Positions 1-6,551 of a stretch of DNA of 7,636 bases are shown piece by piece. Under the pieces are notes generated by a model. It was not told the DNA's origin. It saw nothing but the letters and a program-made list of their open reading frames with translations, and did no database searches. Numbering within the stretch: the first letter of the stretch is position 1; each line of letters begins with the position of its first letter. The translations under genes were made by a program, and so were the position numbers. Source of the DNA: Salinibacterium sp. GTDB lineage: Bacteria; Actinomycetota; Actinomycetes; Actinomycetales; Microbacteriaceae. Location of the stretch: positions 1-7,636 of the forward strand of contig JANXTJ010000234.1 of NCBI GenBank assembly GCA_025352485.1, written 5' to 3'.

Positions 1-185
1 GTGCTGGCGTGGATGACTGGAAAAAACGCGTGAGCGTCTCGGCAGGACTGTTGCGAACAGGCGACGCGCGAGAACAGTCGGGCGACGCCAGCCGCGCGCG
101 CGCGGTGCTCGGCTGGGCCCCCACCCTGGGATTTGAGGACATTGTCAACGCCATGGTCGATGCCGACCTCGCGCTGTTGGGCTAA
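1..185 (+). CDS. gmd: GDP-mannose 4,6-dehydratase, C-terminal fragment
   Basis: This is an open frame running in from the left edge (codons in phase with position 3) and ending at TAA 183-185, giving about 60 residues. The tail GDASRARAVLGWAPTLGFED followed by IVNAMVDADL matches the C-terminal signature of GDP-mannose 4,6-dehydratases (gD.skA...LGW.P...f.elV..Mv..Dl), short-chain dehydrogenase-like enzymes that turn GDP-mannose into GDP-4-keto-6-deoxy-mannose for fucose, rhamnose or perosamine-type sugars. The NADP-binding and catalytic parts lie outside the window, so activity cannot be judged. Another extended-SDR sugar-nucleotide enzyme with the same C-terminal repeat is possible. A role in envelope polysaccharide is inferred from the epimerase 57 bp downstream and from the phosphomannomutase start at the other end of the window, which would feed GDP-mannose synthesis. 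Confidence 0.72.
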   Translation, partial: AGVDDWKKRVSVSAGLLRTGDAREQSGDASRARAVLGWAPTLGFEDIVNAMVDADLALLG

Positions 186-230
186 CCCCGCCCCGTGGCG
201 CCCGCCAGACCCCGCACGATAAACCCCCGG

Positions 231-236
231 TAGCGT
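231..236 (+). promoter_or_regulatory. Candidate -10 box for a leaderless galE transcript
   Basis: TAGCGT lies 6 nt before the galE ATG (TACCCC between), and the preceding sequence has no purine-rich ribosome binding site. A TANNNT box at this distance puts the transcription start on or next to the A of the ATG, the usual layout of leaderless actinobacterial genes. No -35 resembling TTGACA is visible at 16-19 bp. Confidence 0.4.
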
Positions 237-242
237 TACCCC

Positions 243-1223
243 ATGACGTGGTTGGTAACGGGCGGGGCCGGATACATCGGGGCACACGTGGTGCGGGCGC
301 TTGCGGAGGCCGGGCTTGCACCGGTCGTGCTCGATGATCTGTCCAGCGGGTACGAGGAGTTTGTGCCGGCCGGCGTGCCCTTTGTGCGCGGCTCGATTCT
401 TGACGGCGCGCTGCTCGTCGAAACCCTGGCGCGGCACGACGTGCGTGGCGTCATCCACGTCGCCGGGTTTAAGTACGCCGGCGTCTCAGTGAAAGAGCCG
501 CTGCACACCTACCGCCAGAACGTGGAAGGAACGGCGACACTGCTCGCGGCGATGCAAGAGAAAGGCGTCGACAAGATCGTGTTCTCGTCGAGCGCTGCGG
601 TCTACGGCACTCCCGATGTCGACCTCGTGACCGAGAGCACCCCCAAGAGCCCCCAGTCGCCCTATGGCGAGTCGAAACTGATCGGCGAGTGGCTGCTTGC
701 CGATCAGGGCGTCGCCCGCGGGCTGCGGCACACGGCGCTGCGTTACTTCAACGTCGTCGGCTCTGGCGACCCCGCGGTGTACGACGCGAGCCCGCACAAC
801 CTCTTCCCGCTCATTTTCACGGCCCTCGACGAGGGGCGCATCCCGCAGATCAACGGCGATGACTACGCCACGCCCGACGGCACGAACGTGCGCGACTACA
901 TCCACGTGGTCGACCTGGCGACCTCCCACGTCGCGGCGGCGAAGCGGCTGGCTGCCGGCGAGCCGGTCGAGCCCGCCTACAACCTCGGCAGCGGGGACGG
1001 GGTCTCCGTGCGCGAAATCATGACGACCGTCGCTGACGTCACGGGGATCGACTTCACGCCCGTCGTCGCGCCGCGTCGCGCCGGGGATCCCGCCCGGATT
1101 GTGGCGGCGGGTGATCTTGCGGCCCGCGACCTCGATTGGCGGATGCGGCACACGCTCACAGAGATGATCCAGTCGCACTGGTTGGCAACACGCCGCAGAA
1201 TAGAACCCTCAGAGTCAAGTTGA
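243..1223 (+). CDS. galE: UDP-glucose 4-epimerase
   Basis: The 326-aa protein is a cytoplasmic extended short-chain dehydrogenase that interconverts UDP-glucose and UDP-galactose. It is slightly shorter than the usual 330-340 aa but looks complete. The N-terminal NAD-binding loop reads VTGGAGYIGAHVV (G7, G10, G13), with the ribose-binding acidic pair D31-D32 at the end of strand 2. HVAGFKYAGVSVKEP (72-86) is the typical GalE substrate-side loop. Catalytic residues are S117 in FSSSAAVYG, Y141 and K145 in SPYGESK. RYFNVVGS and the DGTNVRDYIHVVDLA stretch are also diagnostic. The ATG is set by the glycine motif starting six residues in; no Shine-Dalgarno is visible, and a TAGCGT box 6 nt upstream suggests leaderless expression. 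It follows gmd after 57 bp on the same strand, so it probably supplies UDP-Gal for the same envelope glycan. Specificity for the N-acetylated sugars cannot be excluded. Confidence 0.93.
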   Translation: MTWLVTGGAGYIGAHVVRALAEAGLAPVVLDDLSSGYEEFVPAGVPFVRGSILDGALLVETLARHDVRGVIHVAGFKYAGVSVKEPLHTYRQNVEGTATLLAAMQEKGVDKIVFSSSAAVYGTPDVDLVTESTPKSPQSPYGESKLIGEWLLADQGVARGLRHTALRYFNVVGSGDPAVYDASPHNLFPLIFTALDEGRIPQINGDDYATPDGTNVRDYIHVVDLATSHVAAAKRLAAGEPVEPAYNLGSGDGVSVREIMTTVADVTGIDFTPVVAPRRAGDPARIVAAGDLAARDLDWRMRHTLTEMIQSHWLATRRRIEPSESS

Positions 1224-1247
1224 GGCATTTATGATCTGCGACTTGAC
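1214..1247. repeat. Inverted repeat spanning the galE stop codon and whiB -35 box
   Basis: GTCAAGTTG (1214-1222) pairs with CGACTTGAC (1239-1247): a perfect 7-bp arm, then one T:G position and one more pair, around a 16-nt loop. The right arm contains most of the -35 hexamer TTGACG of the whiB promoter. No T-run follows, so an intrinsic terminator is unlikely; an operator dyad or an RNA hairpin at the end of the galE message is more plausible. The match could also be chance. Confidence 0.35.
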
Positions 1248-1272
1248 GCGGGGGTAACTACACCGGTGTAAT
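1243..1272 (+). promoter_or_regulatory. Sigma70-type promoter of the WhiB2-like gene
   Basis: TTGACG (1243-1248, five of six consensus bases) and TGTAAT (1267-1272, five of six) are separated by 18 bp. Transcription would start near 1279-1280, giving a leader of about 40 nt that holds the GGAGGGG ribosome binding site at 1304-1310, 9 nt before the ATG. This is the only gene in the window with both a textbook promoter and a textbook ribosome binding site. Confidence 0.7.
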
Positions 1273-1274
1273 TA
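1255..1274. promoter_or_regulatory. Palindromic candidate operator over the whiB -10 region
   Basis: TACACCGGTGTA (1259-1270) is a perfect 12-bp palindrome. Allowing one mismatched pair (1258/1271) it extends to 20 bp, 1255-1274. It lies in the spacer and covers four bases of the -10 hexamer, so a dimeric protein bound here would block RNA polymerase. The regulator is unknown; autoregulation by a Wbl partner or control by a developmental or stress regulator are possibilities only. Confidence 0.5.
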
Positions 1275-1319
1275 TCCCTAACGCTCGCGGCAGGAGCTGG
1301 GGCGGAGGGGAGACAAAGC

Positions 1320-1646
1320 ATGGCGAACAACGGGTATCGCGTGGGTGTTCCCGACGACTGGTTCGTTGATCCGGTCAGGCTCGGCGTTCCGGGGGTTCGC
1401 CAGCAGCCGATCGAGCAGGACGAGAATCCTCTCGCCTGGCAGTCAGACTCGCTTTGCGCACAGACCGACCCCGAGGCGTTCTTCCCGGAAAAAGGTGGAT
1501 CAACCCGCGACGCGAAGAAGATCTGCTCCACCTGCGAGGTCAAGTCACGCTGCCTCGACTACGCGCTAGAGAATGACGAGCGCTTCGGAATCTGGGGCGG
1601 ACTGTCCGAGCGCGAGCGCCGCAAACTTCGTAAAAAGGCCGTCTGA
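1320..1646 (+). CDS. whiB2: WhiB2-like (WhiB/WhmD-type) iron-sulfur transcription factor
   Basis: The 108-aa protein has the four conserved cysteines of the Wbl family, C46, C69, C72 and C78 (C-X22-C-X2-C-X5-C), which ligate a [4Fe-4S] cluster. They are followed by the G90-I-W-G-G94 turn and a basic tail, SERERRKLRKKA, which contacts DNA. Wbl proteins work by binding region 4 of the principal sigma factor; the WhiB/WhmD branch controls septation and cell division genes, usually with WhiA. Assignment to that branch is based on the N-terminal extension of about 40 residues and on the neighbourhood, since metallopeptidase-family and DUF3499 genes sit near whiB2 in mycobacteria and near whiB in Streptomyces. 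The ATG is supported by GGAGGGG 9 nt upstream. It faces gtrA convergently with 47 bp between them, where I see no clear terminator hairpin. Confidence 0.93.
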   Translation: MANNGYRVGVPDDWFVDPVRLGVPGVRQQPIEQDENPLAWQSDSLCAQTDPEAFFPEKGGSTRDAKKICSTCEVKSRCLDYALENDERFGIWGGLSERERRKLRKKAV

Positions 1647-1693
1647 GCGCTCACGGCTGTCAGGGCAAGGCTGTGGCCGCGCCCGCCGAGGCA

Positions 1694-2086
1694 TCAGCCC
1701 CGCGCGCGGTCTCGGAACAAAAACCTGCTGAACAGGTAGTTCAGAACAAACGAGATCGGGATCGTCGCCAGCTTCCAGATGAACGGTGTGACATCGGTCA
1801 TCGATGAGGCGAATTGGATGACCGTCGAAGACACGACGACCGACGTGGCGTACCACCCGAAGAAGAGCGCATAGGTTGCCGGTCGCGGGTCAGTACCGAA
1901 GGCGAATCTGACCGCGAGAAAATACACGACGGTAATGGCGGTCGTTGCACTGATGGCGTTCGCTGCCCACGGCGGCAGCCCGACGAGAATCCCGAGCTGG
2001 AACAGGCCAAGGTCAGTGACCAGCCCGGCGGCAGAGCTCGCGAAGAAGCGCAGGAACTGCGAGAACCATTCGCTCAAACCGGGCAC
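1694..2086 (-). CDS. GtrA-like small membrane protein
   Basis: The 130-aa protein has four hydrophobic helices: about residues 9-33, 38-60, 70-90 and 98-120. It also has the GtrA-family features of an N-terminal F-LRF-ASSAAGLVTDLGLF segment and a C-terminal NYLFSRFLFR ending. GtrA proteins are inner-membrane components thought to move or present polyprenyl-phosphate-linked sugars for envelope glycosylation. The start is a GTG at 2086-2084; no in-frame ATG lies near it, and the N-terminal family sequence requires a start close to here. No Shine-Dalgarno is visible, and a TAGCCT box lies 6 nt upstream. The gene is divergent from the large glycosyltransferase, with an 88-bp shared control region, which suggests it supplies lipid-linked sugar to that enzyme. 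The substrate is unknown. Confidence 0.85.
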   Translation of the reverse strand: MPGLSEWFSQFLRFFASSAAGLVTDLGLFQLGILVGLPPWAANAISATTAITVVYFLAVRFAFGTDPRPATYALFFGWYATSVVVSSTVIQFASSMTDVTPFIWKLATIPISFVLNYLFSRFLFRDRARG

Positions 2087-2092
2087 GGCCAG

Positions 2093-2098
2093 AGGCTA
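2093..2098 (-). promoter_or_regulatory. Candidate -10 box for a leaderless gtrA transcript
   Basis: On the minus strand TAGCCT is followed by CTGGCC and then the GTG start at 2086, a 6-nt gap identical to that at galE. No ribosome binding site or -35 is apparent. Confidence 0.4.
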
Positions 2099-2159
2099 AC
2101 AGTGCCTCGGAGTTTGGCGTTGCACCGCGAGTCAGTTCGGCGGGCCCGGCGGGGGCGCA

Positions 2160-2165
2160 TAGTCT
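2160..2165 (+). promoter_or_regulatory. Candidate -10 box for the membrane glycosyltransferase gene
   Basis: TAGTCT lies 9 nt before the ATG at 2175, with no purine-rich ribosome binding site between. Transcription would start at or within a few bases of the start codon. The -35 region is not recognisable; TTCGGC 18 bp upstream is a poor match. Confidence 0.38.
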
Positions 2166-2174
2166 CGCACTGTT

Positions 2175-4994
2175 ATGCAACCGAAAGTCACCGCTGTACT
2201 CGTTGCCCGCAACGGGGACCAGTACCTGCCCAGTACCATCGCAGCCCTCGCGGCACAGATTCGGCGACCCGACTCCGTCATCTTCGTCGACTCCGGCTCG
2301 TCTGACACGTCAGAACGGCTGCTGAGCGATGCGGCCCTGGCCCAGTGTGTGACGACACCGGGCCGCCGCTCCTTTGGCGGCGCCGTCGCGCACGCCCTTC
2401 AGGTGGCCGCCCCGCCCGCCGTCGACAACGACTGGCTCTGGCTTCTCGGCCACGACAATGCGCCCTCCCCCCCCGCGCTTTCGGCACTATTGGGCGCCGT
2501 CGAAGTTGCCCCCTCCGTCGCCGTCGCCGGCCCGAAACTGATGCGCTGGGATGAGCCTGGCGTGATTTCGAGTTTCGGCGAGACGCTGACGCGGTTCGGT
2601 CGGAGCATCGCCGTGGTCACAGACGAACTCGATCAGGCCCAGTTCGACATCCAGAGCGACCTGTTGGGAGTCGCCGCCGGCGGGATGCTCGTGCGCCGTC
2701 GCGTATTCACCGAGCTCGGTGGCTTCGACCCGGCCTTGCCCAGCGTCGATGCCGCCCTCGATTTTTGCGTGCGGGTTCGGCTCGCCGGCCACCGCGTGGT
2801 CGGCGTGCCGTCAGCGCGGGTGTCGAGCGCGGGCGCCGCCGAACTGTTCGGGCGTCGGTCGCTGTCGGCCGGATCCCAGAACCGCCTGCACCGGGCGGCT
2901 CAGGTGCATCGCCGGTTGGCCTATGCGCCGGCCCTCGCGGTTCCGTTGCACTGGTTGAGCATCGTGCCGCTGGCGATTCTGCGCTCTCTCGGTCACCTCG
3001 CCGCCAAGCGACCAGCCCTGATCGGCGGAGAACTGGCCGCCGGTATTGCCGGCGCCTTCGACACGGCGGTGCCCGTCGCTCGCCGAAATCTGCGCCGCAC
3101 GCGCGCCCTCGGCTGGCGGGCCGTCGATGCCCTCCGGATGCCGTGGTCGGAGGTGCGTGAACATCGCGCACACGATCGTGCGGTCTCCGCACCCGCTGCT
3201 CCTGCTCGAGTGGGCCCGGCGTTCTTCGCCGGCGGCGGGGCGTGGATGGTGCTGCTGACTGCGCTCGCCGGTGTCATCGCCTTCGGCCGCCTCGCGAATG
3301 CCACGGCGCTCGCCGGAGGCGGTCTCACGCCGCTCAGCGGCAATGCCGCCGAGCTCTGGTCGCACGTCGGCTACGCCTGGCGCGACATCGGCCCCGGTTT
3401 TATCGGCGCGGCAGACCCGTTCTCTTACCTTCTCGCGGTGATCGGTTCGATCACCTTCTGGTCGCCCTCGTTCAGCATCGTCGCGCTGTATCTGGTCGCT
3501 ATCCCGCTGTCGGCGGTCACCGCCTGGTGCTGTGCCGCCCGGTTCTCGGCACGGCCGTGGGCCCCCGCGGTGGCCGCGCTCGGCTGGGCCCTGGCGCCAC
3601 CACTGCTGGCGTCCCTCAACGGAGGGCACCTCGGCGCGGTTCTGGCGCACGTGTTACTTCCGGTGCTCGTGCTGGCCACGGTCAATGCGGCGCGGAGCTG
3701 GTCGATGGCGGCGGTGGCAGGGCTGCTGTTCGCGGCGGTGGCGGCGTCCGCACCGGTGTTGGTTCCGGCCCTCACCATCGCGTGGCTGGCCTGGCTCATC
3801 GCGCGGCCGAAGAGCATTCTGCGGCTCATCGGCATCCCGGTGCCAGCGGCCGCACTCTTTTTTCCCGTGGTCATGGCGCAATTCGGGCGCGGCAACGGGG
3901 TGGCACTGTTCGCCGATCCGGGCGTCCCCGTTGTGAACGCGGCGCCCTCCGGCTGGCATCTGCTGATCGGTTCCACCGACGCCGGCTCGGCCGGTTGGAA
4001 TGCCTTTTTGGTCGGGATCGGCCTGTCCGCGGTGCCCGCCGCCGCGATCGCCGCTGTGCTGCTCATCCCGTTGGCGGTATTGGCGCTACTCGCGCTGTTC
4101 CTGCCCGGCTCGCCGCGGTCGATTCCCGCGCTGCTGCTCGCACTCATGGGCTTCGCGACGGCAGTCATCGGTACGCATGTCGAGGTGAGCATGGTGGGGG
4201 CGATGGCCACTCCGATTTGGGCGGGCTCCGGGCTGAGTCTGTACTGGTTGGGCCTGATCGGCGCGATGGTGGTCGCCCTCGAAGCGCTCGGTACCCGCGC
4301 CGCTCTGCCCGCCATCGTGACCGGCATCGCCCTCGCTCTGGTCGCCGTGCCGCTACTGAGCGCCGCGGCGGCCGGGGCCATTGCGGTTCGCGAGACTAAC
4401 GGTCGGCTGCTGCCGGCTTTCGTCTCCGCAGAAGCGGTCACTAACCCTACCCTCGGCACGCTCGAGCTGGCCGCCCAGCCGGCCGGGGGCGTCGCGGTCA
4501 CCGTGCATCGTGGGCCGGGCACCACGCTCGACGAGCAGTCCACTCTCGATGCCACCGATCTGAAGACAAGCGCGGCCGATCTGCGGCTGGCCACTCTGGC
4601 CGGCAATATCTCGTCGCGAAGTGGCTTCGATGTCGGCAGCGAACTGAATGCGCTGCAGTTGGCTTTCGTACTCGTTCCGCACTCGAGCGACAGTGCGACA
4701 GGCCCGGCGCGCCAACGCATTACCGACGCCCTCAATGGCAACCGGATTCTCTCGCCGGTCGGTGACACCGCCAACGGATACCTCTGGCACTACCAGGGCA
4801 TCACGGCGGGGCCCGCTCCCACCGGGCCAGGGCCGTTCGGCACGCCATACGGCATTGCCGTCCTGGTCGGGCAGGGCATCGTCTTCGCCCTCACCCTGCT
4901 GCTGGCCATCCCCACCACGAGGCGCCGGCGGCTGCGCTCGGCACGGGGGCCCCGAGGTGTGGTCGAACTCAGCGAGCCGGAGGAGGCGCCGTGA
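2175..4994 (+). CDS. Large membrane-bound family 2 glycosyltransferase
   Basis: The 939-aa protein starts with a GT-A fold family 2 domain (about residues 4-230): VTAVLVARNG, the nucleotide-binding VDSGSSDTS (D39, D44), WLLGHDNAP (H93-D94-N95) where the metal-binding D-X-D is expected, and AGGMLVRRRVFTELGGFD at 168-185. After a basic linker, residues from about 355 to 735 form roughly eleven transmembrane helices. A soluble segment of about 150 residues (about 738-885), probably outside the membrane, follows, and a last helix (893-912) ends in the basic stretch RRRRLR. The architecture suggests sugar transfer at the inner face linked to export or later steps. In actinobacteria a similar large enzyme lies beside DUF5719 and whiB genes; neither acceptor nor donor is known. 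The stop overlaps the next start in GTGA, so the two are co-translated. A C8 tract (2467-2474) follows the HDN motif directly. Confidence 0.85.
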   Translation: MQPKVTAVLVARNGDQYLPSTIAALAAQIRRPDSVIFVDSGSSDTSERLLSDAALAQCVTTPGRRSFGGAVAHALQVAAPPAVDNDWLWLLGHDNAPSPPALSALLGAVEVAPSVAVAGPKLMRWDEPGVISSFGETLTRFGRSIAVVTDELDQAQFDIQSDLLGVAAGGMLVRRRVFTELGGFDPALPSVDAALDFCVRVRLAGHRVVGVPSARVSSAGAAELFGRRSLSAGSQNRLHRAAQVHRRLAYAPALAVPLHWLSIVPLAILRSLGHLAAKRPALIGGELAAGIAGAFDTAVPVARRNLRRTRALGWRAVDALRMPWSEVREHRAHDRAVSAPAAPARVGPAFFAGGGAWMVLLTALAGVIAFGRLANATALAGGGLTPLSGNAAELWSHVGYAWRDIGPGFIGAADPFSYLLAVIGSITFWSPSFSIVALYLVAIPLSAVTAWCCAARFSARPWAPAVAALGWALAPPLLASLNGGHLGAVLAHVLLPVLVLATVNAARSWSMAAVAGLLFAAVAASAPVLVPALTIAWLAWLIARPKSILRLIGIPVPAAALFFPVVMAQFGRGNGVALFADPGVPVVNAAPSGWHLLIGSTDAGSAGWNAFLVGIGLSAVPAAAIAAVLLIPLAVLALLALFLPGSPRSIPALLLALMGFATAVIGTHVEVSMVGAMATPIWAGSGLSLYWLGLIGAMVVALEALGTRAALPAIVTGIALALVAVPLLSAAAAGAIAVRETNGRLLPAFVSAEAVTNPTLGTLELAAQPAGGVAVTVHRGPGTTLDEQSTLDATDLKTSAADLRLATLAGNISSRSGFDVGSELNALQLAFVLVPHSSDSATGPARQRITDALNGNRILSPVGDTANGYLWHYQGITAGPAPTGPGPFGTPYGIAVLVGQGIVFALTLLLAIPTTRRRRLRSARGPRGVVELSEPEEAP
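4981..4986 (+). promoter_or_regulatory. Ribosome binding site supporting the GTG start of the DUF5719-like gene
   Basis: AGGAGG lies inside the last codons of the glycosyltransferase gene, 4 nt before GTG 4991. It is a perfect anti-16S match but closer than the usual 6-9 nt. With the GTGA stop/start overlap it supports this GTG as the true start and indicates translational coupling. Confidence 0.65.
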
Positions 4995-6523
4995 GCGACC
5001 AACGCGAGCTACCCGGGGAATCCGCGCCCCAGGATGACCTCTTTCCCGAGCAAGAGGTCGACGTCGTCGAACCGCGCACACCGGTCACGGTGCGTGGGGT
5101 TGCCATCGTGAGTGCCAGAGTCATGACCGGACTAATCGGGATCGGGGTCGCCGCGGCCACCATCGCGGCGTCTGCCCTGCTGCCGCTGCCGGGCATCCAT
5201 GCCGTCCCACCGAGCACGGTCATCACCCCGGTGCCCACCGCCCAACAGCTGGTCTGCCCCGGCGCGGTAGTGCGCCTGTCGGACGAGACCGGGCGGGGCG
5301 CCACGACCGTCTCGGCGATCGGCAAGCCCGATACCGACTACCGCTCCAGCGCGGGATCGATCGATGCGACACCGCTGACCAGTTCGGATGCCTCAACGGG
5401 CGGCAGCGCGTCGGCACCGATCGTCGTCAGCACGCCGCCCGACCCGGGGGCGGCCGCGCAGCTGCTGCTCAGCGGGGCGCAATCCCAGTCGGTCAAGGCC
5501 AACGATTTCGTGGGGCTGGCCGCCGCCGACTGCGGTGTCGCGAACGGCGATAGCTGGTTGGCCGGGGGCGCCACCACGGTCGGTCGCACCACGCTGCTGA
5601 CCCTGAGCAATCCGACAGAGGTCGCCGCGACGGCGAACATCGTGCTCTACGGCGAAACCGGGCTGATCGCCGCGCCTGGCACCTCGGGAATCATCGTGCC
5701 GGCTCGCGGACAGCGGGTGCTCTCCCTGGCCGGATTCCGCCCCAACATCGTGTCGCCGATCGTGCACGTCTCGAGCTCGGGGGGGCAGGTCGTCGCCAAT
5801 CTGCAGGAGTCGATCATTCGCGGGCTCGATGCGGGCGGCGTCGACATCATCGGCCCGACCAGCGCGCCGGCGGCCAGCAACGTGATCCCCGGCCTACTGG
5901 TCGCCAATTCCGCGGCCGTCCAGGCGCTTCTCGGCAGGGGTGCCGACTACAACGATGTGGTGCCGGTATTGCGACTGTTCGCGCCGGGAACGGGCACGGT
6001 TTCGACCACCATCAATGTCATCCCAGAAGATGCAACGGCAGCGGGAACCTCGTTCACCTACCAACTCGAAGCCGGTCGCGTCGTCGACGTGCCCTTCAGC
6101 GATCTCGGCGACGGAAACTACACCGTCAAAGTGATCACCCCGGTACCGGTTATCGCCGCCGTGCGGGTGTCGACGGCGGTGGTCGGAGGCTCGACCGACT
6201 TCACTTGGCTGTCCGCCGCCAGCGAGCTTGACGACCATGCCCAGCTCACGGTGGCGCGTGGGCCCTCGCCCCAGCTTCATCTTGCCAACACGACAACGGG
6301 GGCGACCACCGTCACCCTCACCGCGCAGGATGGCACCGTCACAAAGGTCGCGCTGCCCGCCGGCTCCTCGGCTCTCGCCGCCGTGCGCTCGGGGGTGACC
6401 TACCAGCTCACCGGTTTCGACAGCATTTATGCCGCCGTGACGGTGATCGCTCCTGGCCTCATTGCCCGCTACGCCGTGCATCCGCCGGGGGAGGGCTCGA
6501 CGCCGGTCACGGTCTACCGCTGA
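4991..6523 (+). CDS. DUF5719-like membrane-anchored extracytoplasmic protein
   Basis: The 510-aa protein has an acidic cytoplasmic N-terminus (1-30), one hydrophobic segment (about 44-66, from VMTGLIGIGVAAATIAASAL) and a long Ala/Gly/Val/Thr-rich region outside the membrane. The segment reads better as a type II anchor than as a cleaved signal, because no clear cleavage site follows it. Only two cysteines occur, C89 in QQLVCPGAVVRL and C181 in AADCGVANGDSWLAGG; they probably form a disulfide. The WLAGGATTVGRTTLLTLSNP stretch (189-208) and the repeated beta-strand-like blocks after it resemble the DUF5719 family, secreted actinobacterial proteins of unknown function. The gene overlaps the glycosyltransferase stop by 4 nt, so it likely serves as a partner or envelope-side scaffold for that enzyme. 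A G7 tract lies at 5779-5785. No catalytic motif is visible. Confidence 0.78.
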   Translation: MSDQRELPGESAPQDDLFPEQEVDVVEPRTPVTVRGVAIVSARVMTGLIGIGVAAATIAASALLPLPGIHAVPPSTVITPVPTAQQLVCPGAVVRLSDETGRGATTVSAIGKPDTDYRSSAGSIDATPLTSSDASTGGSASAPIVVSTPPDPGAAAQLLLSGAQSQSVKANDFVGLAAADCGVANGDSWLAGGATTVGRTTLLTLSNPTEVAATANIVLYGETGLIAAPGTSGIIVPARGQRVLSLAGFRPNIVSPIVHVSSSGGQVVANLQESIIRGLDAGGVDIIGPTSAPAASNVIPGLLVANSAAVQALLGRGADYNDVVPVLRLFAPGTGTVSTTINVIPEDATAAGTSFTYQLEAGRVVDVPFSDLGDGNYTVKVITPVPVIAAVRVSTAVVGGSTDFTWLSAASELDDHAQLTVARGPSPQLHLANTTTGATTVTLTAQDGTVTKVALPAGSSALAAVRSGVTYQLTGFDSIYAAVTVIAPGLIARYAVHPPGEGSTPVTVYR

Positions 6524-6551
6524 GCGCCGCTCTGACGCGCGGTTCTCAGAC

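Noticed and set aside
1647..1693. Possible terminator between whiB2 and gtrA
   Set aside because: Only a direct repeat of GGCTGT is visible; there is no stable stem followed by a T-run on either strand.
1814..2305. Plus-strand open frame across gtrA and the glycosyltransferase start
   Set aside because: It is highly charged, low-complexity shadow sequence; both opposing or overlapping genes have clear family features.
3654..3656. In-frame TTA codon in the glycosyltransferase gene, a possible bldA-type control point
   Set aside because: TTA control is established for Streptomyces; nothing here shows that this organism uses it, and a single rare codon is weak evidence.
3242..4399. Plus-strand open frame of 385 codons in another phase of the glycosyltransferase gene
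   Set aside because: The product is Arg/Gly/His-rich frame-shifted sequence without domains, while the main frame shows transmembrane periodicity over the same DNA.
3425..4774. Long minus-strand open frame (449 codons) inside the glycosyltransferase gene
   Set aside because: It is antisense to a well-supported membrane enzyme, has Ser/Ala/Arg-rich shadow composition, no recognisable motif and no ribosome binding site; long antisense frames are common in GC-rich DNA.
6516..6551. Possible hairpin terminator between the DUF5719-like and metallopeptidase-family genes (ACCGC ... GCGGT)
   Set aside because: A 5-bp stem with a 17-nt loop and no T-run is within chance expectation for this base composition.
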